Shown here one piece after another: positions 19,873-31,914 of a stretch of DNA of 64,000 bases. A model generated the notes under the pieces. That model ran no database searches and was not told the origin of the DNA. It saw only the letters and a program-made list of their open reading frames with translations. The stretch comes from Isoetes taiwanensis (Eukaryota; Streptophyta; Lycopodiopsida; Isoetales; Isoetaceae). The position numbers were made by a program, and so were the translations under genes. The DNA is taken from the NCBI GenBank assembly GCA_021234155.1, contig JAJEKV010000017.1, forward strand, positions 11,415,525-11,479,524, given 5' to 3'. How positions within the stretch are numbered: the stretch's first letter is position 1; each line of letters opens with the position of its first letter.

Positions 19873-21601
19873 GGATGGCAGACGGGTCGCAGCAGATTGG
19901 GAGTCAGTACGCTGATGACTCGTTCCTCTTCCTACAAGCTGATGAGAGGAATCTGTTAAACACGAAGGAGCTGTTGGACACATTCTCCCTTGCTTCTGGC
20001 TCCCTCATGAATTGGACGAAGTGCTCGGCATTATGGCCGGCAGAAGACCCCATGCCCGTGGTCGTGTCCCAATTTCCTTGGCGAATGCAGTCGCAAGGCA
20101 CATGCTCTAGATTGTTGGGTATTCCGTTCGGCATCGACATTTCGGCGAGTGGCGTGTGGGAGGACATTCTGGTGGGACTGCGTCGACACCTTAATTGGTG
20201 GAAGGGGGGGAAACTTTCCATGGCTGGCAGGGTCACAGTGACGAAGTCCGTCCTCTGCTCAACTCATGTTTATATGGCTTCTATCATTCTGGCGCCAGAA
20301 AGCAAGGTTCGAAAAATCTCCTCTATGGTTCGTAACTTTGTATGGGGAGGCAATGAGGAAGGGGCGGTCGTCAAGGTGGCCTGGTGGAAATGCGTGCGAC
20401 CCAAGGCTGCGGGTGGGCTCGGCTTCTTGGACCTCTCACTGCATGGCAAGGTCCTCTTGTCCAAGTTCGTCTTTGCGATTCTTGAGAATGCGCTTGACTC
20501 TCTGGCCATGCTTTTGCTTCATCAGTCGCTGTCTCACTCGATAGTATTTCACAAGCCGTCCGTGCCTGCGCGGCTCCCGTGGGCGTTATTCGCGGATATC
20601 AGGCCATATGCGCATGCCTCTCCTTTCCTGAAGGGGCTCCTGCAAGCCTGGGAGCAGGTCCGCCCGCTGTTTGCGATTGATGCCGCCGGGTGCATTCAGT
20701 TGGAGGCATCGCCATGGTGGATCCCGCTCGGTCCAGGTACCTCACCTTTGGTATTGGCAGCGTCTGTCGATCCCCGAGTTCAGCGCAGGTGGGCAAAGTG
20801 TGGGGTCTTGACGGTGGGGGAGTGGTATGTCGACGGGCAGTTGGCACCCTGGCAGCTTTTTTGCTACAGATTTCGACTCCAGGAATGGGATTGCGCTATA
20901 TGGGCGCAGGTGGCTAATGCTCTCCCTCTGAACTCCCCGCAGGCGTCAGGGCATGTGTGGAGGTGTCACCCAAAAGTTGATCCCTCAAATTTCGTGAAGT
21001 CTTGTTATGAGCTTTTGGCAATTCAGGATGAGCTGCCTCCCGTGGACGGCTGGAGTCTTCAGGTGCCGGGTGGTCACTGGGGCAACATCTGGAGATGGAT
21101 GTGAATCCAATCTCGCCCCCCAAGATTCGGGTGTTGCTGTGGCAGATAGTGTACCGATCCTTGAGGATGAACACGTGGGTCCACAGGATCAATCCGCTGA
21201 TCAGTGCCTTGTGTCCAATGTGTGGTGCCTGTGTAGAGACCCTGGAGCATTGTATATTTCTTTGTGCAGACATCTAGCCAGCATGGCAGTGGGTCCAACG
21301 TCTCTTCCACACCCCGCTCCGTAGTCAAGAGGTTCTTTTGGGGGTGTACCCTAGTAGGTGGTCCCAGCTTCAGAGTTTGGCCTTCCATTTGTGTAAAGCC
21401 TGGTTGCTGTGGCTCATTTGGAAGCGGCGTCGCATGAAGGTGTTCAAGAATGCGGAGGTGCGGCCTGGGGTTCTGATCCCACAGTTGAGGTACAAGCTAT
21501 ATCTTTCCTATCTGGCATCCCCTCGGAAAGAGCAGTTCAAGGCAGCGATCTGGGAAAGGACCCTCCTCATTGTAGACAGTATTGGTAGGTTTGTGCCTTG
21601 A
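19864..21601 (+). CDS. LINE ORF2: RT catalytic box to zf-RVT C-terminus, with frameshifts
   Basis: IGSQYADDSFLFLQ holds the catalytic YADD box, followed by the thumb (LASGSLMNWTKC, LGIPFGIDIS) and the WKGGKLSMAGRVTVTKSVL and VAWWKCVRPKAAGGLGFLD segments typical of plant L1. This frame stops at 21104. Coding then shifts to SPPKIRVLLWQIVYRSL and CPMCGACVETLEHCIFLC (21095-21277), the zf-RVT domain. It shifts again to AWLLWLIWKRRRMKVF, ending at 21601. The three segments together form one ORF2 C-terminus with two frame breaks. Confidence 0.85.
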
Positions 21602-21713
21602 GTCGTAGGTAGGTATACATGCCATGAGGGTGCTCGCTCCAGTGTGGGCAGGAGTACCCTAGTATCGCTCGTCTTGTATTTACTCTGGATTAATATTAGT
21701 TAATTTGATCTTT

Positions 21714-21758
<45 letters not shown>
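21602..21758 (+). other. LINE 3' UTR and poly(A) tail
   Basis: About 114 bases of non-coding sequence, then 43 consecutive A (21716-21758), the normal end of an L1-type insertion. The next base begins family-2 LTR sequence again. Confidence 0.85.
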
Positions 21759-21761
<3 letters not shown>

Positions 21762-22504
21762 ATACAGTAGAATCCATTTGCTTCAAATAATCCATGGATT
21801 TATGAAGCAAGAAAGGCAGATTCAAGCAACAGTCAATCAAAATGGTCTCTATCAGAGATATCCTGATCAATTCTTGTGCCCAAAGCCCTCGAAAAATCTG
21901 TGACCACAATTCCCTTTTCTTTATCCCCAGTTTCCAGCTTGTTCTTGGCAAATCTGGCCCAAATCCTTGTCTTTTAGCTTAGTTTTGGGTTTCTTGGCTT
22001 AGAATAGGTAGATTCGGGGTGTTTAAGGTATGATTAGCCAGCTAGATCGAGACAAAAAGGCCGGATCTTGGCATGACGAGGTTTTAGGGTTCTTGAAGAT
22101 TTCGAGCACAATATCCCACAGGCATTTTTTGAAAAGAAAGCTTATGTATATAAGGATCAAAAAAATCTTATTATTAATCAAGCATGCTATGCCTACGTGG
22201 GATTCGACCCGTTGCCCCACACGGCCGGGTCTACCACGTGGCGGGGGGAGATTGGATGGGGAGTGACTTGGGGGTAGGAAACTTTTTTATTTTTTCAAAT
22301 TTGGCACGAATCCCAAGAAGTTGAAAAATGAAGGTCTATATGGGGTCTTTTTCAAAAATCCCTTTTTTTACAAGGAATCTTTTTTGATGCTCTACAAGAT
22401 GAATCTTTTTGCAAAAAGAGCATTTGATTTTTTGGCTAAAAAATGGAAGCCAAATTTGACAATGTGGCAAGTTGGTGGGGTGATGCTGCCACATTTTGGC
22501 AGCA
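21759..22504 (-). repeat. Family-2 gypsy LTR, second segment (minus orientation)
   Basis: Continues the LTR interrupted at 12996. It carries AATCCATGGATTTATGAAGC, shared in reverse at 24130, and the GC-rich block CCACGTGGCGGGGGGAGATT (near 22231), shared with 63553. The outer end (22484-22504) is a TG...CA stem-loop, TGCTGCCA CATTT TGGCAGCA, similar in design to the gypsy-1 outer LTR end. Without the LINE the LTR is about 1.8 kb. Whether it is a solo LTR or belongs to a damaged element is not clear. Confidence 0.7.
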
Positions 22505-23458
22505 TAGAAGAGCTATGCACACAATCTACACATCTTTGTCTAACTATTGTCTAAAACATGTGTGCAAGTGCTAGAAACATGAAGACTCACATCCTTGAAG
22601 ATCACAAAGTAGATACATTGTTGAAGAATCAAGGAAAGGACATTCATTGGATATCATGCAAGCATGGCAAGGAGGAGAAGATTCAAGCAATCATAGTAGA
22701 GTTTGAAGATTGAAAGACCCCTCAAGTATGAAGTTTGGAAGACCCTTCAAAGTTCCTTGGTATGTGGCTAGTTTGAAATCATTTTGGCATGAGTTCTATT
22801 TCATACGGCTTCTTACATGAGCTACCACCTCAATCCCATCCATGAACACCATACTTGCCTCATAATCCATATTCTCTTACCATACCTTCACTGCCACTAG
22901 CCAAAGTTGGAAAATAGCCTTTTTTCTAGTCAAAACACACCATTCAATACACCACACACCCACCATACATCCATCATCTTCAAAAAGCAAAACATTCCAT
23001 CCAATTTGGCTTTTTCTATGATCTAAGATCATCTTCTCTCTCTAAAAGTTAAGCAAGAGAGAGAAAGTGCACAATTTCTCCAAACAAGTATGTAGAATTG
23101 AAATGTCCAAAATATTGCGTAAGGGATCCAAGGTTATGTGCACTAGTGCCAAATTGTCCAAATCATCATCAAAAAATGCTATGTACCATCCACATCATCA
23201 TCCAAGCATGCCATGTCATCATACACATGTCACCAACCATAGAATTCCTTTTTCAAAATATTTGACCTAAGAAAAGTCATTTTGATACTTAAGGTGACAT
23301 ATCATCATTCCATGGTGCCACATCATCATTAAATGTTTCCACATCATCATATACATGTCATCCACGTCATCTCCACTTCATAAAAAGTTTTGCCTAGAAA
23401 AAAGTCATTTTGCCACCTTGCTTGACACATCATCACCCCATAATGCCATGTCATCATT
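22505..23458. other. Spacer between inverted family-2 LTRs, with CATCATCA-rich tract
   Basis: No coding sequence. From about 23160 to 23460 the words CACATCATCAT, CATGTCATCAT and related forms recur about nine times at 20-60 bp spacing, mixed with AAAAAGTCATTTTG. The last unit touches the start of the plus-oriented LTR. Confidence 0.5.
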
Positions 23459-24545
23459 CATTTGCCAAATCACCCCACCAACTTGCCACGCCAAGAAGTC
23501 AAAATGTTTTTTTTTTTCAAAAAGATTCTTCCATCTTGTAGAGCATAAAAAAGGTTCCTTGTGGAAAAAAGAATTTTTGAAAAAGATATTCATTTTTGAG
23601 TTCTTGGGATTCTTGCCAAGTTTTAGAAAAAAAAAAATTCCTATCTACCCCCTTGGCCTAGTCACTCATCCCCTACAAGGCCCCCCGTAGCGGCCACGGG
23701 TGCCTCACGGGCATGTGAGCCAGCAACGGGCGGACATCACGCGGGAGACAAAGACGTAATTGTTATAAGCCATGTTGAATTGGTCCTTTTATGCCCGAGC
23801 TGCTAGCATCAAAAATGCTTGTGGGATATTGTTTCAAGAACTCTCAAGAACTCTAAATTTCTATTATGCCAAGATCCGGCCTTTTCTCTCGAATTAACCA
23901 CCTAATCATGGCTAAACTCCCGAACCTGCCTAATCTAAGCCAAGAACTCTTTAACGAAGCTAAAAGACTTATGGGCCGGATTTGCCAAGAACAGGCTAGA
24001 AACAGGGGATTAAGAAGGGGAAAATATGTTCAGAGAATTTTCGATGGCTTTGGGCGCAAGAAGTGATCGGGACATCTCTATCATAGACCAGTTTAACTGA
24101 CAGTAGTTTGAATCTGCCTTCCTTGCTTCATAAATCCATGGATTACTTGAAGCAAACTGCTTAATTTCTATTTTGAAGCCTTCTTGATCCTGTGCCCAAG
24201 ACATCAGAGCTTGGGATTCTTTTGATTGACTGTATGATGCTCTTATGAATGAAAATCCGACCCTTGGCATTAAGGTTATGTTCAACTTGCACTCCACATT
24301 GCAGATGAGGTAAAGTAAGAAAGTAAAAGTGGTATTTGAAGAAAGTAAACTGATCAAGCATAACATATCTCAGAAAGATTGCATCACACTCTATGAACAA
24401 ATGTCCAAGTAGAAATTAGATCAGACTGTCATAAACTCAAAGTCATTTGTTGCTTTAAATAAGTTCTAGCTTTTCATTTTGAATAGCACTTTGCATAGGG
24501 AGTTATTAGAACAAGTAGGAAGCATTAAAATTTAGAAAAGTTATC
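23459..24545 (+). repeat. gypsy-2 5' LTR, first segment (plus orientation)
   Basis: Reverse-complement counterpart of 21759-22504 and of 12300-12996. AAATCACCCCACCAACTTGCC at its start mirrors the end of the minus LTR. It also carries ATCCATGGATTACTTGAAGC and AATCCGACCCTTGGCA in the plus sense. It stops at the A-run and AT microsatellite at 24546. The 3' remainder of an LTR in the same orientation appears at 35561, so I read the 11 kb between as inserted into, or expanded within, this LTR. Confidence 0.6.
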
Positions 24546-24546
24546 A

Positions 24547-24554
<8 letters not shown>

Positions 24555-24597
<43 letters not shown>

Positions 24598-24603
24598 TAT
24601 ATA
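24555..24603. repeat. AT microsatellite at the left edge of the array
   Basis: An A-run followed by about 24 AT dinucleotides with one AC interruption (TATACATATATAT). The same short TATACATATATATA motif starts units 2 and 3, so the microsatellite marks the unit junction. Confidence 0.95.
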
Positions 24604-25529
24604 AATTGGCTGTCTCAGGGCTGTACTTTCATAGCCTAGAATAGTGGAAAGCTCCCCAGCTCCACTTCTGATATGGGTGGGAAGCTCCTTATGCTAGTTG
24701 CCAGTTGCCACTGCCTAAGCATAGGCTTTTTCCATAATCTTACAAAATCTGAGAGATACTAAAACTTTGAGTGCAATTTGATTCGGGCCTAGGAATGCTT
24801 AAAGTGGAATAAAAGTGGTGCAGAATAATTTTCAAAATTTAAATTTTGAGCTCTATGGTTCCATGGCCAAACTACTTGGTATCCAATGAATAAGTGGAAA
24901 TGCATGTTGGAATATTTGTTTCAATGGCTAAAGTAGCGTGAAAATAGAACTCATGTACAAGATGTTGCCTTGTTAAAAAAGCAAGGTACATATAATGCAA
25001 TAAATTGGGTGCATAACATGCAAAAATGCAAAAGGCACCATGGTCAACTTGGCTATAGTACGTGTAAATTTTATAAAAGCATATAATGTTGGGACATGCC
25101 ATGCTTGCCAAGTGTTGGCTTTTGTAAAAAGTTTTGCATGCATGAACCTACATGCATGATACGACATCTTTAAGCTTTAGGCTTTAAGCTATAGCATGAT
25201 ACGGCATCTATATGATATGATGTCTTGTTCCTATGGGGCAAAAATTTGAAGATATTCTTTGCCTTTATGGCATGAAAATTAACAATGGTTAATTTGTGGC
25301 CTTTGAAAACTCGATTTCAAGCAGAGGCTAGGTCAAAAATAGATCCTATTTGTGAGCTTGGCACCATGAGAAAATATCTCTGAAGACAAGCATTATCTGT
25401 TAATATAATTGGTTTTACGTTATCTGGTAAATGTTAAAACTTGGAAATTATTTCTTATTAAAAAATAGGGGCTTTTTTTGAAATCGATTGAGCGCTTACG
25501 AACCCTAATCCAAGCAGAAGCATTGGAGC

Positions 25530-26070
25530 CGCATGCATGCCTACCGGCTACTTGAATCCATGTTCAGGGAGACCGAAACAGGCACTCAGCATTCGGATCT
25601 GCATGTGATTGCATACTATCTGGTAGCCAAGTACAGAAAAAATGATTCTCGGATCTGTTGGCTGCAGCCGAATATGGCAGAATTCTTGATATGCACTTGG
25701 TTGTATATGATTGGCCTGTTGCACACTTCGATATCAGAGATGCATCGAAAATACCAAGGCATAGATGGGCTCTTCTAGTTTTATTTTTAGGGCTCATAAT
25801 ACAGTTTCGGATTTGCCTTGTGTCGAATTTGTTGCTGTAAGTTCTTCTTGGGATGATACAGATGCATAACACCTGTTTGAATGCCGCATATGGCAGTATC
25901 TATTTGAGTTTTTCTTTAAACAGCCTTGTCAGGGTTGCCATATCCAGTCTTGTTGGCCAAGGCACATATTCAAAGCAGCATTGTTGCTTTCGTTATTCAA
26001 AGAGCCAGGATAATGGATGGCTAATCACAGATTCTGCAAATATGCAGAGGTATGCATTTATCTGCAGTTA
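25530..26070 (+). other. Exon-like reading frames in the 3.9 kb unit (also near 29437 and 33337)
   Basis: A frame beginning MHAYRLLESMFRETETG... (25533-25778) recurs in all three units, but its end differs between units because of small indels at CAG/CTG sites. AGGTACGGGTTC after GATTGGCTGCAG (near 31060 and 34960) resembles a spliced exon start. I recognise no family. These may be captured host exons or chance frames. Confidence 0.25.
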
Positions 26071-27351
26071 AATATCTGCCCAATAAATGGCTACTTGGAT
26101 ATGCCATGAGGTATTATCTATTCTCTGTACTATTTGAAAGAGCACCAAAACATTTGTTTGCTTTTATCATCATTATTATTGCTGTTCCTGTAAGATAATT
26201 GTGGCTACTTAGCAAGACACAGAACTGGCCATGTATGTGTAGGTTTTGGTTGTACCTAAAGCCTAGCTACAAAATGATTAAGGATGTGGCCTGCGGCTTA
26301 AAACTAGCATTGACTTTCCAATAGAGACGAAAATGAGGTATGGATTTGCTGTGGCTAGTCTGCCTTGTTCTATTCTGGAAAGTTGAGCATAAATCATGAC
26401 TGTGATTTGTGCTATAATAGATATTTAAATTATTTCTAACTTATTGGAAAAAATCATGTTGCATTTTTAATAGAGCACTTAATGGATATGGCGAAACCTA
26501 CTGATTACTATGCTTCGAATACGTGGAAGCATAGGCTCAACTTCTAATTTGTGGAGGCTTATAGCGAATAATCAGTTGCACACTTATGATATGTGGTGGA
26601 CGGATATCAGGTTAGAAAAGACCATATATTCCATATGTCCAGGAAATTCTTTAAGATGCCTTAGTGTATGAAAATGCAAAGGCATGGCTGTTAGTATTCT
26701 AAAATAGCAGGATTCAATTCAGAACACAAATATGACTCTAAATTGAGGCATATAATTCTGAATAAAAGTGGCCAGTATGATTTATGGGTGCATTCATATG
26801 GTCTTATCGAAATTGTACTTGTGATAGTATGCTTAATGAATAAGCAATATGCATTTGCTTTTTTGTGTTTCTAAGCTAATGGCTGAAGCTAGAAATTAAT
26901 AGAGGCATGTTGCACCATGTCTATACTTGGGGTGCATAAAAATTATAAGTTTGACTAACATGTGACAAGTCCTATTGTAGTTGATTGGATTTGAAAACAT
27001 CTCACGTTATAATTCCATCTTTCTTGTTAATGTTTTCCCTGGGCAAAAGGATACAATTGGTGATCAGTGATAAACTGAGAGACCCAATGTACCTTTTGGC
27101 CCTTGCACATTTACCGTTTTCACGCTAATTGTGTATTGATTGGCCGGCAGTACGGGTTCTCTCCTCCAATTGTCTCTATTTTGCAAACCGGGTTGGTGTT
27201 AACATGGAAGGTTATGGAATGACGCAAAAAATGGAACTGTATACTATGCACTTTGTATGTTATTGTCTAAACTATTCAATTTCAATTCAATAATAGTGCA
27301 TTTTTGCAATTTACTCGATATGACTCTATGTTTTTGCTTAAGAATTTGTTG

Positions 27352-27545
27352 CAACAACTTTGCATTCAGGTTACATGGCTTTGGGGCTTGAGAAATCAGC
27401 CTTCTACCAGGTTGCCTTGAATGTTAAGTGTTGAATTACGTTTATGAATATTTTGCAACTACTTTTCATTAAGAATACATGGTGTTGGGGCTTGAGAAAT
27501 CAGTCCTCTACTAGGTAGCCTTAATGGTTAGTTGTTGTATTCTAG
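27352..27545 (+). repeat. Diverged internal duplication within the 3.9 kb unit
   Basis: GCTTTGGGGCTTGAGAAATC...CTACCAGGTTGCCTT is followed about 105 bp later by GTGTTGGGGCTTGAGAAATC...CTACTAGGTAGCCTT. The same pair occurs in units 2 (near 31260-31450) and 3 (near 35160-35350), so this duplication is older than the array. Confidence 0.8.
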
Positions 27546-28006
27546 TTTAAATCAACTGAAATTAAAATAGTACCAGGATCTGTGTGGGATGGGCCTGGGT
27601 AACGCCAGGACAGACCTTCTCAAGCTCTAGCGAGGTGCTAGTGTTTGGAGTAATTGTGTTTGCTAGATTAGATCCTAGTAAATAGCTAGTATATATACTG
27701 AAACTTCTGTTTTTCTGTTCTAGGACAGATAACCCAGCCCCCCTGGTAATACTAATACTAACACTTTGCTTCTTTACAATAACATTTCTACAGACACAGA
27801 CACAGTAATTTAATATAACTTATAGTCCTCAATTCTTGCTCGCTTGGTTTAGGGTCAATAGCTTGGCTCTCATTAAGGGGGTGGAATTTGAGACTTTAAG
27901 TAGTTTCCATAGAAATATTTACTTATAATCTGCGAATTATGCTTGATGTTATTTTTCTAGTCACTCTTTGAACTAACAAGAGTTCATCTGTTACAGAATC
28001 TCAAAA

Positions 28007-28306
28007 ATGATTCCAAACCATGCTACAGTGGTGAGTTTTGGATTTTTAAGTTCAAGGATTCCTGGATACTACTTTAATCCTGGATTGTATGATCTGCCGC
28101 TTCAAACATGGAAGCCAGACATTGTATCGTATGCTACATTGGTGAGTTTTGGATTTTTTAATTCAAGGATTCCTGGATACTACTTTAATCCCGATTGTAT
28201 GATCTCGGCCGCTTCAAACATGGAAGCCGACATTGTATCATATTTTGTGCTGCCTAAAACATATGGCATGCATATACAAAAATTCATAGTGAAGGATCTT
28301 TACTGA
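28007..28306 (+). other. 99-codon frame with a duplicated 37-residue unit (unit 1)
   Basis: A 111 bp direct repeat (starting at 28031 and 28142) gives a peptide of two 37-residue units, each ending TWKPDIVSY. It starts at MIPNHATVVSFGF. KPDIVSY(A)TLV resembles a pentatricopeptide-repeat end, and 37 is close to PPR length, but the rest is not PPR-like. In unit 2 the same frame is intact at 31915-32214. Function unknown, and it may not be translated. Confidence 0.25.
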
Positions 28307-28368
28307 AGAGGTCCTCACAAGGCTATACTAAATATGTGGTTGTGCCTTACTATCATCTGGGCAAAATA

Positions 28369-28465
28369 CAGGTAGAACAGGGTCCTAGCAGCATAAGCTA
28401 GGTACCTTGCGCTACCTAGCACAGAATAATTATGCTGATTGTTAACACATAGACCGTTCTACCTG
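28369..28465. repeat. 97 bp nested fold-back element (unit 1)
   Basis: Three nested perfect inverted repeats lie around one centre: outer CAGGTAGAAC/GTTCTACCTG, middle AGCATAA/TTATGCT, and inner GCTAGGTA/TACCTAGC. It sits just before the AT-rich unit junction. A small fold-back DNA element, a replication-stalling cruciform or a hairpin RNA are possible. The sequence shows only the symmetry. Confidence 0.8.
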
Positions 28466-31400
28466 CGGTTGGAGGTAGGTTTCTATATATATATATACAT
28501 ATATATATAAATTGGCTGTCTCAGGGCTGTACTTTCATAGCCTAGAATAGTGGAAAGCTCCCCAGCTCCACTTCTGATATGGGTGGGAAGCTCCTTATGC
28601 TAGTTGCCAGTTGCCACTGCCTAAGCATAGGCTTTTTCCATAATCTTACAAAATCTGAGAGATACTAAAACTTTGAGTGCAATTTGATTCGGGCCTAGGA
28701 ATGCTTAAAGTGGAATAAAAGTGGTGCAGAATAATTTTCAAAATTTAAATTTTGAGCTCTATGGTTCCATGGCCAAACTACTTGGTATCCAATGAATAAG
28801 TGGAAATGCATGTTGGAATATTTGTTTCAATGGCTAAAGTAGCGTGAAAATAGAACTCATGTACAAGATGTTGCCTTGTTAAAAAAGCAAGGTACATATA
28901 ATGCAATAAATTGGGTGCATAACATGCAAAAATGCAAAAGGCACCATGGTCAACTTGGCTATAGTACGTGTAAATTTTATAAAAGCATATAATGTTGGGA
29001 CATGCCATGCTTGCCAAGTGTTGGCTTTTGTAAAAAGTTTTGCATGCATGAACCTACATGCATGATACGACATCTTTAAGCTTTAGGCTTTAAGCTATAG
29101 CATGATACGGCATCTATATGATATGATGTCTTGTTCCTATGGGGCAAAAATTTGAAGATATTCTTTGCCTTTATGGCATGAAAATTAACAATGGTTAATT
29201 TGTGGCCTTTGAAAACTCGATTTCAAGCAGAGGCTAGGTCAAAAATAGATCCTATTTGTGAGCTTGGCACCATGAGAAAATATCTCTGAAGACAAGCATT
29301 ATCTGTTAATATAATTGGTTTTACGTTATCTGGTAAATGTTAAAACTTGGAAATTATTTCTTATTAAAAAATAGGGGCTTTTTTTGAAATCGATTGAGCG
29401 CTTACGAACCCTAATCCAAGCAGAAGCATTGGAGCCGCATGCATGCCTACCGGCTACTTGAATCCATGTTCAGGGAGACCGAAACAGGCACTCAGCATTC
29501 GGATCTGCATGTGATTGCATACTATCTGGTAGCCAAGTACAGAAAAAATGATTCTCGGATCTGTTGGTCGCAAATAGAATATGGCGTAATTCTTGATATG
29601 CACTTGGTTGTATATGATTGGCTCAAGGTACACTTCGATATCGAGAGATGCATCGAAAATACCAAGGCATAGATGGGCTCTTCTAGTTTTATTTTTAGGG
29701 CTCATAATACAGTTTCGGATTTGCCTTGTGTCGAATTTGTTGCTGTAAGTTCTTCTTGGGATGATACAGATGCATAACACCGCTTGAATGCCGCGATATG
29801 GCGATCTATTTGAGTTTTTCTTTAAAACCTTTGTCGGGGTTGCCATATCCAGCCTTGTTGGCCAAGGCACATATTCAAAGCAAAGATTGTTGCTTTCGTT
29901 ATTCAAAGAGCCAGGATAATGGATGGCTAATCACGATTCTCGCAAATATGCGAGGGTATGCATTTATCTGCGGCTAAATATCCGCCCAATAAATGGCTAC
30001 TTGGATATGCCATGAGGTATTATCTATTCTCTACTATTTGAAAGAGCACCAAAACATTTGTTTGCTTTTATCATCATTATTATTGCTTTGTTCTGTAAGA
30101 TAATTGTGGCTACTTAGCAAGACACGAACCCGGCCATGTATGTGTAGGTTTTGGTTGTACCTAAAGCCTAGCTACAAAATGATTAAGGATGTGGCCTCAA
30201 GGGTTAAAAACTAGCATTGACTTTCCAATAGAGACGAAAATGAGGTATGGATTTGTCTTTGTGGCTAGTCCGCCTTGTTCTATTCTCGAAAGTTGAGCAT
30301 AAATCATGACCGTGATTTGTGCTATAATAGATATTTAAATTATTTCTAACTTATTGGAAAAAACCATGTTGCATTTTTAACAGAGCACTTAATGGATATG
30401 GCGAAACCTACTGATTACTATGTTTCGAATACGTGGAAGCATAGGCTCAACTTCTAATTTGTGGAGGCTTATAGCGAATAATCAGTTGCACACTTATGAT
30501 ATGTGGTGGACGGATATCGTTAGAAAAGACCATATATTCCATATGTCCGTGAAATTCTTTAAGATGCCTTAGTGTATGAAAATGCAAAGGCATGGTCATT
30601 AGTATTCTAAAATAGCGAGGATTCAATTCGAGAACACAAATATGACTCTAAATTGAGGCATATAATTACGAATAAAAGTGGCCAATATGATTTATGGGTG
30701 CATTCATATGGTCTTATCGAAATTGTACTTGTGATAGTATGCTTAATGAATAAGCAATATGCATTTGCTTTTTGTGTTTCTAAGCTAATGGCTGAAGCTA
30801 GAAATTAATAGAGGCATGTTGCACCATGTCTATACTTGGGGTGCATAAAAATTATAAGTTTGACTAACATGTGACAAGTCCTATTGTAGTTGATTGGATT
30901 TGAAAACATCTCACGTTATAATTCCATCTTTCTTGTTAATGTTTTCCCTGGGCAAAAGGATACAATTGGTGATCAGTGATAAACTGAGAGACCCAATGTA
31001 CCTTTTGGCCCTTGCACATTTACCGTTTTCACGCTAATTGTGTATTGATTGGCTGCAGGTACGGGTTCTCTCCTCCAATTGTCTCTATTTTGCAAACCGG
31101 GTTGGTGTTAACATGGAAGGTTATGGAATGACGCAAAAATGGAACTCAGATACTATGCACTTTGTATGTTATTGTCTAAACTATTCAATTTCAATTCAAT
31201 AATAGTGCATTTTTGCAATTTACTCGATATGACTCTATGTTTTTGCTTAAGAATTTGTTGCAACAACTTTGCATTCAGGTTACATGGCTTTGGGGCTTGA
31301 GAAATCAGCCTTCTACCAGGTTGCCTTGAATGTTAAGTGTTGAATTACGTTTATGAATATTTTGCAACTACTTTTCATTAAGAATACATGGTGTTGGGGC

Positions 31401-31914
31401 TTGAGAAATCAGTCCTCTACTAGGTAGCCTTAATGGTTAGTTGTTGTATTCTAGTTTAAATCAACTGAAATTAAAATAGTACCAGGATCTGTGTGGGATG
31501 GGCCTGGGTAACGCCAGGACAGACCTTCTCAAGCTCTAGCGAGGTGCTAGTGTTTGGAGTAATTGTGTTTGCTAGATTAGATCCTAGTAAATAGCTAGGT
31601 ATATATATCTTTGAAACTTCGCTTTTTTGTTCTAGGACGATAACCCACCCCCGGTAATACTAATACTAACACTTTGCTTCTTTACAATAACATTTCTACA
31701 GACACAGACACAGTAATTTAATATAACTTATAGTCCTCAATTCTTGCTCGCTTGGTTTAGGGTCAATAGCTTGGCTCTCATTAAGGGGGTGGAATTTGAG
31801 ACTTTAAGTAGTTTCCATAGAAATATTTACTTATAATCTGCGAATTATGCTTGATGTTATTTTTCTAGTCACTCTTTGAACTAACAAGAGTTCATCTGTT
31901 ACAGAATCTCAAAA

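Larger units (their letters stand above)
12997..21758 (+). mobile_element. L1-like LINE, near full length, split by an LTR element
   Basis: A non-LTR retrotransposon inserted into a family-2 LTR. It has a GC-rich 5' part with a repeated GCTAAGGCGGTGGCT motif, ORF1, ORF2 with endonuclease, RT and zf-RVT, a short 3' UTR and a 43-base poly(A) tail (21716-21758). GC content is much higher than in the flanking LTR. Removing 15648-18366 leaves about 6 kb, a normal length for plant L1 elements. Frames are broken in several places, so it is not autonomous as read. I could not identify a target-site duplication. Confidence 0.85.

Noticed and set aside
28007-28306. PPR protein gene
   Set aside because: Only the KPDIVSY end resembles PPR. 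The frame is 99 codons, arises from a 111 bp duplication and lacks the helical PPR pattern elsewhere.
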